Of a DNA stretch of 64,000 bases, positions 11,440 to 22,596 are shown piece after piece (within the stretch, counting starts at the first letter, position 1; each line of letters opens with the position of its first letter). The notes under the pieces were generated by a model that did no database searches, was not told the DNA's origin, and saw only the letters and a list, made by a program, of their open reading frames with translations. The DNA comes from Zygnema cylindricum (taxonomy: Eukaryota > Streptophyta > Zygnematophyceae > Zygnematales > Zygnemataceae). A program made the position numbers and the translations under genes. The stretch is from the NCBI GenBank assembly GCA_037447655.1, contig JBBHKE010000744.1, positions 60,746 through 124,745 on the forward strand, written 5' to 3'.

Positions 11440-12850
11440 CGCGTCCGGCGTGACTGCCGGAAGGCTTTCCGATCAAAAGTGGACGGCAGAATGTTTTAAA
11501 TGGAAGACCGACAAAAAATGATTGGCTGTACGAAAGTCCAATTAGAGACATCACCAGGAGAACGAAATGAAACGCTTACCATGGTTATGAGTGGTTGTGA
11601 CAGGCTGTCATATTTATTATGCTTTCATGGTCTGGTGCAAAAGGTAAAACTGTACTGAATGACGCACGATGCCCGGATGTACGAATGTACTGCTGAAAAT
11701 TGCCCGGGAAAGTCTCGAAAGATCGGTGGGACTCTAGGAGTCGGACGGCCGGGCGGTCAATTTTGTCATTTATGATGTACGGATGACTGGCAGAGACGAT
11801 CGGACGTGATTTGAACGGCGTGAAGTTATGGAGGTGACGTCATCTGTACGAGGACATTTGTCTTTTGTACGGAAGTCTGGAAAAGTGTACTTGGAATTGG
11901 TTTGAGCGGCAGTTTTGGTGGTAAGAAAACGACAAAAAATTGAAAACGGGGAAGGTATGAATTCTACGACCGAGAGCTGGTACGAAATTTCGCAAGTTGT
12001 CGTTTGGCGATAGCGGAGATTGGCACGTGTGGGAACACGCGTCAGAAATACAAATGAGCTGCAGTTTTTCGGTGACGGAGGATTCTAGGAAGATGTTTTC
12101 CGACAAAACGACAATAATGGCAGCACGGAGGGTGAGCTGGGAGGCCAATACAATCCGTACTGCAGATATTTATTTGTCGTTTAAAAACCGACAATAAGCT
12201 AGAATGCGTTTTACCTTTTGAATGTTTGAAATTTGGTGTTGCCGCGCTGGTACGGAATGTCGACAAGCGTGTTACGGACGTACGAAAACACTGTTTTTCT
12301 GTAACCGTATTTAAAATTTTTGGAAATAAATTGTGAGATTTGGACATTTCTTCACACACTTTATATAGTGTGGATAACAATTGGTGGATAATATGTAATT
12401 GTGAAATAGTGCCGGATACGCAATTTTCGACCGATTCTGTACCTTCACCTCCCGCTCGTTTGTCTTATAGGAGATTTTGTCGTTTTAGCCGTACCTTAAA
12501 AAGTCGTTAAACTCTGACATGTATGGCATTAGTGAAACTTCCATTCACGAAACGACAAATACTTCGTCCAATCACTTCGAGCGACAAAAAAGTACAAAAA
12601 AGTATCCTTTGACGCTTCGTCGCTGAGCAGCATACATGACGTCATCAGCAGCCGGCGGACATTTAGGGTTTGGGCAATTTATGGTCGGGAACTCCCTCCG
12701 GTTCCAAAACGACAAACTAGGCTACAGTTGCCTTTGAGAAATCGCGAAGATATTTTAGGATTATTGATTTGTCCAAGCTGAAAATGCGTGATCGTGTCGT
12801 CAGATTTTGTCGTTTTTAGAAGCCTCGTACGAAGGAGCTTGAATCATAAT
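11440..12850 (+). repeat. dispersed repeat family G, copy 2
   Basis: Collinear with 3640-5380 but without that copy's 4.3-4.6 kb insertion. It includes GGAGGGTGAGCTGGGA near 12128 and a TTGTCGGTTTTTAAACGACA-type palindromic stretch near 12175, both also found inverted at the start of the window. No gene is seen. Confidence 0.65.
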
Positions 12851-13362
12851 GGCAATTTTTTTTTTTTTTTTTTATAACGGGAAAAAATGAATCTATACGG
12901 TCACCTCCTTCTTGTAGAATGCCACGTGTCACTCCAGAGAACACTATTGCAGGATTCACACTAGAAACGGATGGTGAATGAGATGACGAAATGAATGCTC
13001 CCGTACCATTCATTTCGCATAAAAACAAAAAACAGAGGCGCCAAACAGCTCGACCGCTCGGCTGTCAACCTTTTTGGAGCGTAGCGTCAGACAAAATACA
13101 CTTTTTGGAGCGTAGCGGCGGACAAAACATACGGTCGAGTGCGTCAAATTTTGACAACTGTGGTAAGTCATTTTCTTTTCCGGAAACCCTTTTCGGAATG
13201 CAGATTTCCGATTTAGAAGAAAAATGAAGTCGTATCCCGAATGAATGATCCGTACTATAACTAAATTTTTAAATGATGACCCATAAACGAACAACCAATC
13301 AAAATCATGTAGAATAGAACGTAAAAAAATGTAAACTTAAAACTTTTTTGAAATTTTGAAAA
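12851..13362. other. gene-free stretch before the assembly gap
   Basis: T-run at 12857, then mixed sequence containing TTTTTGGAGCGTAGCG twice (about 13070 and 13100). No supported gene. Confidence 0.5.
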
Positions 13363-13372
13363 NNNNNNNNNN
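13363..13372. other. assembly gap (10 N)
   Basis: Ten undetermined bases. The right edge falls inside a copy of element E. Confidence 1.
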
Positions 13373-14048
13373 GAAATTGAATCGTCTAAAAGTTACATTG
13401 AACTTAAACGGAAAGTGAAACGGGAATGTTAAACCGTAAGAAACGAAATAAACTTTGTGCACTATAATAAAACGAACCGGCGTAAAAATATCAATTGAAA
13501 TTAAATGAAAAAAATGCGCGTCGTCACGCGCGACGAAATCGAGCCACACTATCTACGATTCAACATTCTTACATTGACAGCAAAATTTCGTTTCGTGCGT
13601 TTTAATATTGCCGTACAAAACTAACAGTAGTTCAGTTTAGTTTAAAGAGGTTTCGTTTCAATTTGCGTGTAAGTTCAATGTAACGCTTAGACGATTCAAT
13701 TTCAATTTTGCGGCTAAGTGCTCTCACCGTGGAACTCACGTAACGACAAAAAGTGACTGTCTGCGACCATTTTATTTACATGTGGTTGCCGCAGTTTTGT
13801 TACCGTAAACGTTCGCGGCCGTGTGAATTGCTAATTTTATTATGACGGTCGACGTCCGCAAGCGCGGCAAAACTTTAAGCGGTTGAAACAATATTTTGAA
13901 AGTCAAAGTTGTCAAACCGATTGACCGTCAAATTTGTACTCAACGGTACTTTATTTGTACCAATATGTACTTCAAACGTATAATTTTTGACAAAGTGACG
14001 TAAGTGACTGTGCGCAACCAAAACAGTCACTGTCATGATCAATTCCCT
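13373..14048. mobile_element. fold-back element E, copy 2 (left part missing at the gap)
   Basis: Corresponds base for base in length to 10261-10936 of copy 1 (676 bp each) with only scattered substitutions. It ends at the same AATTCCCT terminus. The left 344 bp expected from copy 1 are absent or hidden in the gap. Confidence 0.9.
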
Positions 14049-14842
14049 TAATCAATCATCGCGATCTATAAAAAAAAATGCATGTCGATTATCGGAAGGC
14101 ATTGCCATGAGGGCACCCCAAACTGCCACGTGGGCGTCTGGAAAAAAAATTACGAAAATGTACTGTCAGAGCACCTTCTAGGTTTTGGAGGGGTGTCCAC
14201 CGTGAACCTGTGAATAATTCTGCATCCGTACTGACGGCCGGTAATACCATTTCTGACAACGCGCTTGAAGACATCGTTTTTTTCACTTTTTTGATATGGT
14301 TGGACACGTGGCATCGCGCCGGTATTCATTTTTAACCTAGGAGGTCTCCTGAAAGTTACATTTTGTCACGGTTGCTCCTCTGCATTTTAGAGTGTCCATA
14401 CTCCATACTCTCGGACAATCCTATATATTTAATTTCGACTTTTCGCGGCTAAAAAATGTTATCAGTACGGTTCCCTCTGTTGTACAGTATAGCCGTACTG
14501 TCTTGAAATAGCTGTTTGACGTGCTAAAAAGTAAAAAGTATTTTTGTACGGAATGTTCGACTTTGTACTTTGTACCCTGATTTCTCGGACGCTGAGTTTG
14601 AAAATTTCCCTCCCTCAGGATTGTGTCCAATTGAACATGGCAACTTCGCTTCCTCTGCTCTCATTCTGCCCCTCTCTCTGTACTTTCCCTCTCTCCCACA
14701 CACACTACCAAACACACATCTTCCTTCTTCCACGTCTCCTTCCTTCTTTAGTTCTTTATGAGGTAACACACTGACTCTTTTTTATTCCGCTTCATACATT
14801 TTCCCTCCAATTTCCAAACCCTAATCCTGTAATCCTAAGCAC
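14049..14842. other. intergenic / upstream region of the NYN gene
   Basis: A TATATATTTA motif lies at 14422. Pyrimidine-rich sequence at 14650-14760 (CCCTCTCTCTGTACTTTCCC) looks like a plant 5' leader or promoter CT-patch. The transcription start cannot be fixed from sequence. Confidence 0.4.
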
Positions 14843-14878
14843 ATGGCACGTTGTCCTCCACATCTGACCATCCAATAA
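14843..14878 (+). promoter_or_regulatory. short upstream ORF overlapping the NYN start
   Basis: An 11-codon ATG frame ends in TAA whose last A is the first base of the main ATG (TAATG, 14876-14880). If this region is transcribed, reinitiation or leaky scanning would set translation of the main frame. Confidence 0.45.
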
Positions 14879-17800
14879 TGGCAACGAGTTCATTCCCTCC
14901 CTCGTCTTCATCTCATTTTAAAATATCCGTTTGGTGGGACATAGAGAACTGTAATGTCCCTTCCAAAGTAAATCCGCACAGTATTGCACACAACATAAGA
15001 CATTCCTTGGCAGAAATCGGTTTCCATGGAACTGTCAGTATTAGTGCGTACGGAGACGTTCACAAGCTTCCAAAAAGTGTGACGGGGGCTTTGTCGAGTA
15101 CAGGAATCGACGTCCATCATGTGCCAAACGGTCCGTTATTGGAAAACTCAAATTTTTGCACAGATCAAAACCCTAAAAAAACATTAATGCCTAAAACCTT
15201 AAGAAAGCCTCAAAAACCGTGAATATAAATTTCCAGTGGATTCTAATTCTTGATTTTATTTCTACAACTTGACCTTGTTTCGTTATTTTATACTTTTCTT
15301 ACTTTCTTGTTTTCCGGTTGTTTCCTTCGTTTGTCCGAGAATTCGTTTTTTTAACCTCTTCAAACATGTATCACATTCTTTTTTTGAAGTTTCTTGATTA
15401 GAAAATCAAGAAAAAAACGGTTTAGTTCTTGAATTCGCACTGGAGCGTAAACTGCACGTGAAGGTGCTCAATCACAGCGAGCAATAGGAAAAAACTTGGA
15501 AAGGTGTTCCGTGTCATGTTCTTGTTATGGTATGTCAAAGAAGTCTAGCCAAAAACAATCTCTGTCTAAATACTCGGTTTATTATTTTTTTACGACCTTG
15601 AGGCTTTGTGTGTGCGAGTAGAAACTTCATGTCTTTTGTAGATGCATACGATGTTAGATAGATTTTATTTTTTTCTACAACATCTCCAGTAGATTTAAGT
15701 TTATGTCAGAAGCATCAGTTTCAATGTTAACGAAATGTATACGTGCAAAAGATATGAGTATAGCCTCATTTCGTTTCTATGGTATTGGCGGTTTTATTTT
15801 CTCCTGATCAGCCTCTTTATATTCTCCCCAGCAAATTGATTGATTATGATTGGTCAAGACAAACTGCTATCGCCACGGAGTAAGGCGTTTAGGGTTTTTT
15901 TAGGGTTTTTTTTGTGAGAGCCAATTTCTCGGAGAGGGAAGCATACCAGCAATTATCCAGAATTTTGCTATTGCCCTGATAGCCGCAAATGTTTAAATGA
16001 TCTTCTGCTCGAGCCATCCCGACATGTAACCTTGAATATTCTTGATAAGCTTTTTTGCTGTTTCTTTGCTTTAATCAGTTCATAAAATGCTAAATGTAAG
16101 AAGATAAGTTTGCAGATATGAACTGACTATTTTCGTTCCAAGTTGAAATTTTTGAGCTGTAAACAGGTTATGATGTGGAGTTTATTTGATGGACTTTTTA
16201 CAATTGTTGGCTTTTTTTCAGTCCAATAAACAAACTTTTGTAAGGAGTTTTACATTGAAGGAAGTAGTCGCTGGAGTTTTAAGAATTTATCGATTGCTTC
16301 ATCATTTTTATTCATGATGTTTTAATAATCCATTATATTACTGATGGTGTAAGGAAAGGATTTCTTAAATGGCAAAATAGCGACAGAAGGCTGAAATCTT
16401 TTTCTAGTTTTAATTTTATATCGTTCCATTAATTTGTCTTATTTCTATACGTATGTTATATTTGCTTTAGCAGTGGTTATCAGTTTAAAAGTTCTTGTAC
16501 TTTTACGATCGGCGTCCTAATTAACATAGCTAAGTTTAAATCATTTATTAAATCATTCCATAAATCATGTGTTTGTTGTGATTTGTCAACAGGCACAAAA
16601 GATGCAAGCGATAAGGCTATTCTTGTAGGTCTTTTCTTATGGGCTCTTGATAATCCTCCCCCATGTCACGTGTTTCTTATCTCGGGTGACCGAGACTTTT
16701 CGAATGCCCTTCATGGTCTTCAAAATCGTCGATATGATGTCCTTCTTTCATGCCCTTCTAGAAGTTCAGTCTCACTATCGCTATTAGGTTCGGCAAGTAA
16801 AGTGTGGGATTGGACCAAATTGGCCAAAGGAGATGGTCTTCAGGAAATTTCTTTTTTGAAAACTGCGGATTCCACATGTATTCCTCGAATCCTTGAACTA
16901 AAAATTCAAGTACCGCCAACTGGCAATAAAAGTGTTAAACAACGGGTTTTAAAAACTACCTCGCCTTCCATAAAACAAACGCTAATCTCCAGTGTGGAAC
17001 GTCTCGATGAAATCTCAACTCTTGATTCTGAGTGGATTTCGATTGTCACCGAAACCATGAGGTCATTAGAGAACGACAAGACTTTGCCTACTTGGGAAAA
17101 TGTCCTTCTCCGGGCTGAGCGCTACGCCGACCCTCACGTAGACTCTACAACCGTCGAGCAAAAGATGAAACGAGCTGTTGACAAGGGGCATATATTATAT
17201 AAAGATATGTTTGGAGGAATATATCTTCCGAGGGGTCGAGGAACTTGTTGGGCTTTGGTAAATCCCGGTGACCCAATGGCTAGTTTGATATCTTCAAAAG
17301 AGCGCAAAAATTGCGTAAGGTAAGCCTTGAAATGAAAGTTTAAATTATGCCAGTCATGATAATACAGAAAATTGGTATGTTTTAGTTTTCATTCAGAAAA
17401 TGTTTGCTTTCGTCCAAAAAATCATGTTTTCTCTAGCTGTTCAACAAATTTAGGATTGGCTTTAACAACTCAATGGGATTGATTCTTTGTTTTTTTGACA
17501 TTTCGAGTCTTATTTAATGCATTGGAGTTTCCTTAATCAAGGTTAGAGATATTTTCAACAAATCTAGGGTTGCCTTTAACCACTCCAATTGGATTTTTTC
17601 TGTGTTTTTGACATTGCAGTCTTGAGACAGCAGAACCAAAAGCAGACGCAGTTGAGCAAATGGAAAAAAGGTTAAGACGAAGGAAAGGGGAAAGAGAAGG
17701 TAGGGAACCCAAAGCAGATGCAGTTGAGCAAAAGGAAAAAAGGAAAAGACGAAGGAAAGGGGAAGGAGAAAGTACGGAACCAAAAGCAGACGCAGTTAAG

Positions 17801-18091
17801 CAAAAGGAAAAAAAGAAAAGACGAAGGAAAGGGGAAAGAGAAGGTAGGGAACCCAAAGCAGACGCAGTTACGCATAAGGAAAAAAGGAAAAGGCGAAGGG
17901 AAGGAGAAAGAGAACGTACGGAACCAAAAGCAGACGCAGTTAAGCAAAAGAAAAAAAAGAAAAGACGAAGGAAAGGGGAAAGAGAAGGTAGGGAACCCAA
18001 AGCAGACGCAGTTACGCATAAGGAAAAAAGGAAAAGGCGAAGGGAAGGAGAAAGAGAACGTACGGGCAAATCCAAGCGGCGGAAGGTTTGA
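14878..18091 (+). CDS. NYN-domain (MARF1-like) endoribonuclease with basic repeat tail, 3 exons
   Basis: Exons 14878-15130, 16593-17319 and 17620-18091 join in frame across GT-AG introns (AACG/GTCCGT...CAACAG; GTAAG/GTAAGC...TTGCAG). Exon 1 starts [16 protein letters not shown] and carries the NYN (PIN-like) start [13 protein letters not shown], whose acidic residue belongs to the metal-binding site. It then has AYGDVHKLP and the [10 protein letters not shown] motif. Exon 2 continues [19 protein letters not shown] and [14 protein letters not shown], with the second acidic cluster. A later segment ([13 protein letters not shown] to [10 protein letters not shown]) may be a winged-helix-like module. 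Exon 3 is six copies of a 24-residue unit starting EPKADAV with Lys/Arg runs, ending GKSKRRKV, a likely nuclear-localisation or RNA-binding tail. Plant relatives are predicted RNases; the substrate is unknown. The frame choice rests on the joins and the motif order. The first intron (1462 bp) and the repeat tail are the least certain parts. Confidence 0.85.
17633..18064 (+). repeat. 72-bp coding minisatellite (6 units)
   Basis: Six head-to-tail units of 72 bp keep the reading frame and encode EPKADAV-x2[18 protein letters not shown] repeats. Units 3-4 and 5-6 are near-identical pairs, suggesting recent duplication of a two-unit block. Confidence 0.9.
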
Positions 18092-18181
18092 AAGCGGTGG
18101 GTTGTCCATAGCTCTAGATTGTACCATCGAAAGAATTGATCCTTTTGTTCTGAGAGAATGTCTAGAGACAAAATGAACACA

Positions 18182-18310
18182 AAATGAATACAAAATGATT
18201 ACAAAATCAATACAAAATGAATATAAAATGACAAATGAATATAAAATCCCAGATGAAATACAAAATGAGTATAAAGTGACTACAATAGGACAAACCGAAT
18301 ACAAAATGGC
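18182..18310. repeat. degenerate TACAAAATGA tandem repeat
   Basis: Ten- to thirteen-base units such as ACAAAATGAATACAAAATGA, directly downstream of the NYN stop. Confidence 0.8.
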
Positions 18311-18335
18311 TACAGAGGTAGAGGGAGAAGGAGAG

Positions 18336-18843
18336 GGGCGAGGGAGGAGGGAGGAGGGAGGAGGAGGGAGGAGGGAGGAGGGAGGAGGGAGGAGGGAGGA
18401 GGGAGGAGGGAGGAGGGAGGAGGGAGGAGGGAGGAGGGAGGAGGGAGGAGGATGGAGGGAGGAGGGAGGAGGGAGGAGGGAGGAGGGAGGAGGGAGGAGG
18501 GAGGAGGGAGGAGGGAGGAGGGAGGAGGGAGGAGGGAGGAGGGAGGAGGGAGGAGGGAGGAGGGAGGAGGGAGGAGGGAGGAGGGAGGAGGGAGGAGGGA
18601 GGAGGGAGGAGGGAGGAGGGAGGAGGGAGGAGGGAGGAGGGAGGAGGGAGGAGGGAGGAGGGAGGAGGGAGGAGGGAGGAGGGAGGAGGGAGGAGGGAGG
18701 AGGGAGGAGGGAGGAGGGAGGAGGGAGGAGGGAGGAGGGAGGAGGGAGGAGGGAGGAGGGAGGAGGGAGGAGGGAGGAGGGAGGAGGGAGGAGGGAGGAG
18801 GGAGGAGGGAGGAGGGAGGAGGGAGGAGGGAGGAGGGAGGAGG
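18336..18843. repeat. (GGAGGGA)n array, about 70 units
   Basis: An almost pure 7-bp purine repeat with one interruption (GATGGAGG near 18451). It is open in several frames on both strands (GREEGGG / PPSSLLP), but these products are translations of the repeat, not genes. It lies about 245 bp downstream of the NYN stop codon. Confidence 0.98.
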
Positions 18844-19953
18844 GCAAATGGCTGGAGACAAAAAAATCCTTTGGCTTTTGCCTACCATCCCTTCTCCACG
18901 TGTTCCTATATTTGGACCAATTTCCTTTTCTCCGAAGGTGATTTTAGGGTCCAAGAACATAATAAAGATAATCGCAAAACCACTAAAACAACTCCTCAAT
19001 CCTATAGAGTTCCCAACCCTATTGCCTCTACCTGCGTCTTTCCTTTGTACAAAAAAGGATTGGAAAAAAATTCAATTGATGAAATTCACAATTAAATTTG
19101 AAACAAGGAAAGAAATTTATAGGGTTTTGATCGATAAAGTCTCGACTGTGTGTTTTTCAAGTAGAGATGGTTGGTTTGAGTAGTGAGGTCTCAAATTTGC
19201 TGTAGTAAAGACGGAACAGAAAAAATGTAAATCGACAAAGTTCAGAACTATTGTGACATATAGATAAAAATGGTTTAGGAATCAAAGTTTCCATTCTTAA
19301 GGTGGGCATTACAAAACTCTTAATATTGAATCACTCCGGTATTGATAGTTAGTTGGAAATAAAAAAAATTGTATTTAAGGAAACATCGGAGGTGTTTGTT
19401 GAAATCATTGTTCAAGAAGACGAATCACCAATTTTACCAAAAAAATATTTTTTCTTAAGGTGAAATAATTTTCTTTCACTCGATTTAAATGTCCCTAGTA
19501 CCTTTGCTGGAACTTTCACCTACGTTGTTTGGAAACAATGATTTGGTGAAAAACTTGTTTTTAAAAGTTATTTCAGTACATGTACTTATTGGTCAACGTC
19601 GGTACAAGATGTGACATTTGAGGTGCCAGTTGGCAAGATTCCTCAACCAATTTTTTACCGAGACCACCGACATGTCCCCCCAAATGTTTCCCACAATGTT
19701 ACAAGAGCATCTTTAAAACATCATGAGGAGAATTTGGACCTAAAATTTTCATATGAAGTTGCAGAAATATCATATTGATAGTAGTTTGTCACATTCAAGC
19801 GACGAACTTTTATATTCCATACACTGACGAACGATAACTACTGACGGTATATTTCAAATCGATTTAGTCAAGATTGTGTTTTGTATGTTTGCCAAAAAAG
19901 CCATGTTCCCTAAACTCTTGGAGTGAGGGTACTGTTAATAGTTAACAGTGAAA

Positions 19954-20033
<80 letters not shown>

Positions 20034-20929
20034 AATAAATAATAGGTCGAAGAGGCCCCTTTTGATGTCGATGTTTGTTTAAGGAGAAATGACATTTGAA
20101 CAAGATACGATTTTTTAAGCAAAGACGAAAAAGTAATTAAAAAACTTTCTTAAGCAAAGACAAAATAGAAAAATTAAAAAAAAAATGTCTAACAAAGATT
20201 ACATGTATCTGGCCGTCAATTCTAATAAAACACATTGAGTTGTTAACTACTCTAAAATAGATTATTTGACGAACAACAAAAGAATCAACATGGATAAGAC
20301 GAAATCTTCTCTCTATAATTTCAGATCGATGGGAATTCTACAATTTGCATGGTAAATATTTGGTTGGAAACTTGTGAATCAAACATTTATGTATTCAAAC
20401 TCGGTTTATAGCATATAAAAGATCATGTGAGAGAAGTATGAAATATATTGCTTTTGTGGTACAATTGTAGCTTTGAAACAAGTAGACTGCTTTCCGACCG
20501 CCTACCGAATTTTGTTATGAACATAAAACTTAATTTTGTTAACGCTTTGTTTATCCAAAGGCCAAAAAAAAGGATGTGTACGGATTCTCATTAGAAAACC
20601 ACATCATATCTCATGCATCTCAACTCATATCGTTTTTGTCAAAAATGGCAGTAAACAGTATTTACACGTTCTACACTTCCATTAGTGAAGCACTTGTTCG
20701 GTGTACATTATATTGGTCAAAAGATTGCTTTTATTTTTTTATTCTCCCCTTGGTTGTTGTACCTGGGAAGTACATGTACTTTTTTTTTGAGAGGATATCA
20801 TCTCAACTTTTTTTTGTGTAGACCTTCAATTTTTCGACCAATAACTTAGCTTTCTCAGAAAGTAATGGACCTAGTTTCCCTTTCGTTTACAATTAAGACT
20901 ATCTATGACTCCTAAACCTAGAATTTGCA
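18844..20929. other. gene-free stretch with an (AT)n tract
   Basis: An AT-rich region with an (AT)n run at 19957-20029. No exon with supported splice sites and no recognised repeat family. Confidence 0.5.
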
Positions 20930-20981
20930 GGATAAATTAAAAAGCACGATGGTAACCCATCCAAGTCCCGTGGTACAAAAG

Positions 20982-21019
<38 letters not shown>

Positions 21020-21022
21020 AGG

Positions 21023-21062
<40 letters not shown>

Positions 21063-21098
21063 AAACAAACCAAAAAAACAAAAAAAAAAACAAAAATG

Positions 21099-21144
<46 letters not shown>

Positions 21145-22036
21145 AAAAAAAAAAAAAAAAAAAATGAAAATTCCCCCAGCCTGGGGGGGCACGTTGAGGG
21201 AGTTCCGGAACATGGCGACAATCCATAACCCCATCAGCTGATCGGGACAATAGAAGCCTGCACTCGCTGTAAAGCCACCGATAAGCGTTGACGATAAAAA
21301 GAAGTAAGGACCGAAGGAGGAAGGTCCTCGGCGCTCGAAAGCACGTCAAGCACAAGTACGGAGAAACCCGTCCAGTGCAACACCCAAACAACCAAAGATC
21401 TCGACCGCCATCGGAATAAAGTCATCCATAGGGTCCCAGTGGGCATAATCACGCTCCTTCGACTTAGCGGCATCACGAGCTGCCCCCAACATGTCGAGCC
21501 GCCTGACCAACAACTGTAGTTGAAGTACGGTTCGCCAGAACAACATCACCGAAGATGCGACGGGCACCATCAAGCAAAACAAAATCGATCCGACGAGAGG
21601 GAATAATATGAGAAACCTCTCGACGCATAGAAAAGCCCCTTTCCGAAGCGATAGTCGCAACGGCGTCGTGAATAGTGTCGTGCGCCTGGATCAAATCTCC
21701 CCCATGGGAGCAACGAAGCAAATGGACACCATCGGGCCCCAAGACACGACCACATGCACAAACAAGAGAGCCAAGTAAAGGAGGATGGGGGAGGCCAAGG
21801 CGAAACCGGAGGGCGGTGGTGAATTGAGCAGGTGAAAATCGGAGAGTGGACAAAATAGGTGTGGCGAAAAGCCAAGACCCAGAACCAGGTCCACCACAAG
21901 AGAGAAGACGGGCACGCGAAGAATCGGAGGGAAGCGCCTTGAGAATCTCGGATTTAATGGCGGCGACAACCCGATCGGAAATCGATTCCTGGACACGCTC
22001 AACAGATTTTGTAACAAGGGTGCAAGCAGCACACAT
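20930..22036 (-). mobile_element. LINE fragment, 3' region (RLE-type), copy 1
   Basis: The minus strand encodes the C-terminal part of a non-LTR reverse transcriptase polyprotein. From 22036 downward come VERVQESISDRVV, FRLGLPHPPL, the Cys-His cluster CACGRVLGPDGVHLLRCSHGG and PSRRIDFVLLDG followed by an IFGDVVLA strand, then PMAVEIFG. The spaced acidic residues after the zinc cluster suit a restriction-like endonuclease fold. The frame breaks near 21490 and again near 21350. The 3' part holds a 180-bp homopolymer tract and ends with a hairpin (20948-20961). It is 5' truncated at 22036, where an opposite-strand copy begins. Confidence 0.75.
20981..21163. repeat. interrupted poly(A)/poly(T) tract
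   Basis: About 180 bp of A with rare G, C and T on the plus strand (T on the LINE coding strand). It produces artefactual poly-Phe and poly-Lys frames. Confidence 0.98.
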
Positions 22037-22596
22037 GTTGAAGTGGACGCCCGTAATGTCGCTAAGACGAAGGAGTGTGATTATGCACTCCGAGATCCTA
22101 TGGATGGCTTTATTCCGATAGCAGTTGAGATCATTGGTTGCTTTGGTGTTACTCTGGACGAGTTTCTCCGTAATTGTGGCGATCGTGACATGGGAGCCCT
22201 CCTGCTTCGGTCCTTCTCTTTATCGTTGCTTCGGTCATTACTTCTTTTTATCGTCAGGGTTTATCTATTGGTTTACAACGAGTGCACGCTTCTATCCTTC
22301 TTCGATCGCCTATTATTGCTGTTATGGATCGTCGGCGTGTTCCAAAACTCCCTCAATGTGCTCCTCGGGCTTGGAGGATTTACGAGGTTGCTTTTCGTGA
22401 TACTTACTTCTTTTGAGATTGATATTTTATTGTTAGTTTAGTCTGTTGCTGTTTTTTTATGTTTGGGATTGTTGTTGCCTCCTGGAGTGTCTTTGTTTTA
22501 CGTGGCATTTTTATGTGTTCATGTTGGTATTTCAGTTTTGGCCATGCCACCCCTTTTACACCCCTGGACTCAGATGGTTTACCATCGCGATTTCAG
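22037..22596 (+). mobile_element. LINE fragment, 3' end, copy 2 (head-to-head with copy 1)
   Basis: Encodes VAKTKECDYALRDPMDGFIP and VEIIGCFGV, matching the end of copies 1 and 3, then degenerates. The 3' untranslated part ends TGGACTCAGATGGTTTACCA, the same hairpin terminus as in the other copies. Followed by a T-run at 22604-22627. Confidence 0.7.

Noticed and set aside
17672-18999. Long open frames (up to 391 codons) reading PPSSLLP or GREEGGG
   Set aside because: They are translations of the (GGAGGGA)n array, open by composition on both strands.
20899-21391. Poly-Phe and poly-Lys proteins
   Set aside because: Homopolymer A/T tract within a LINE 3' region; not coding.
20930-22596. Twin-primed (5'-inverted) single LINE insertion
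   Set aside because: Both inverted parts contain the same 3' terminal sequence, which twin priming does not produce.
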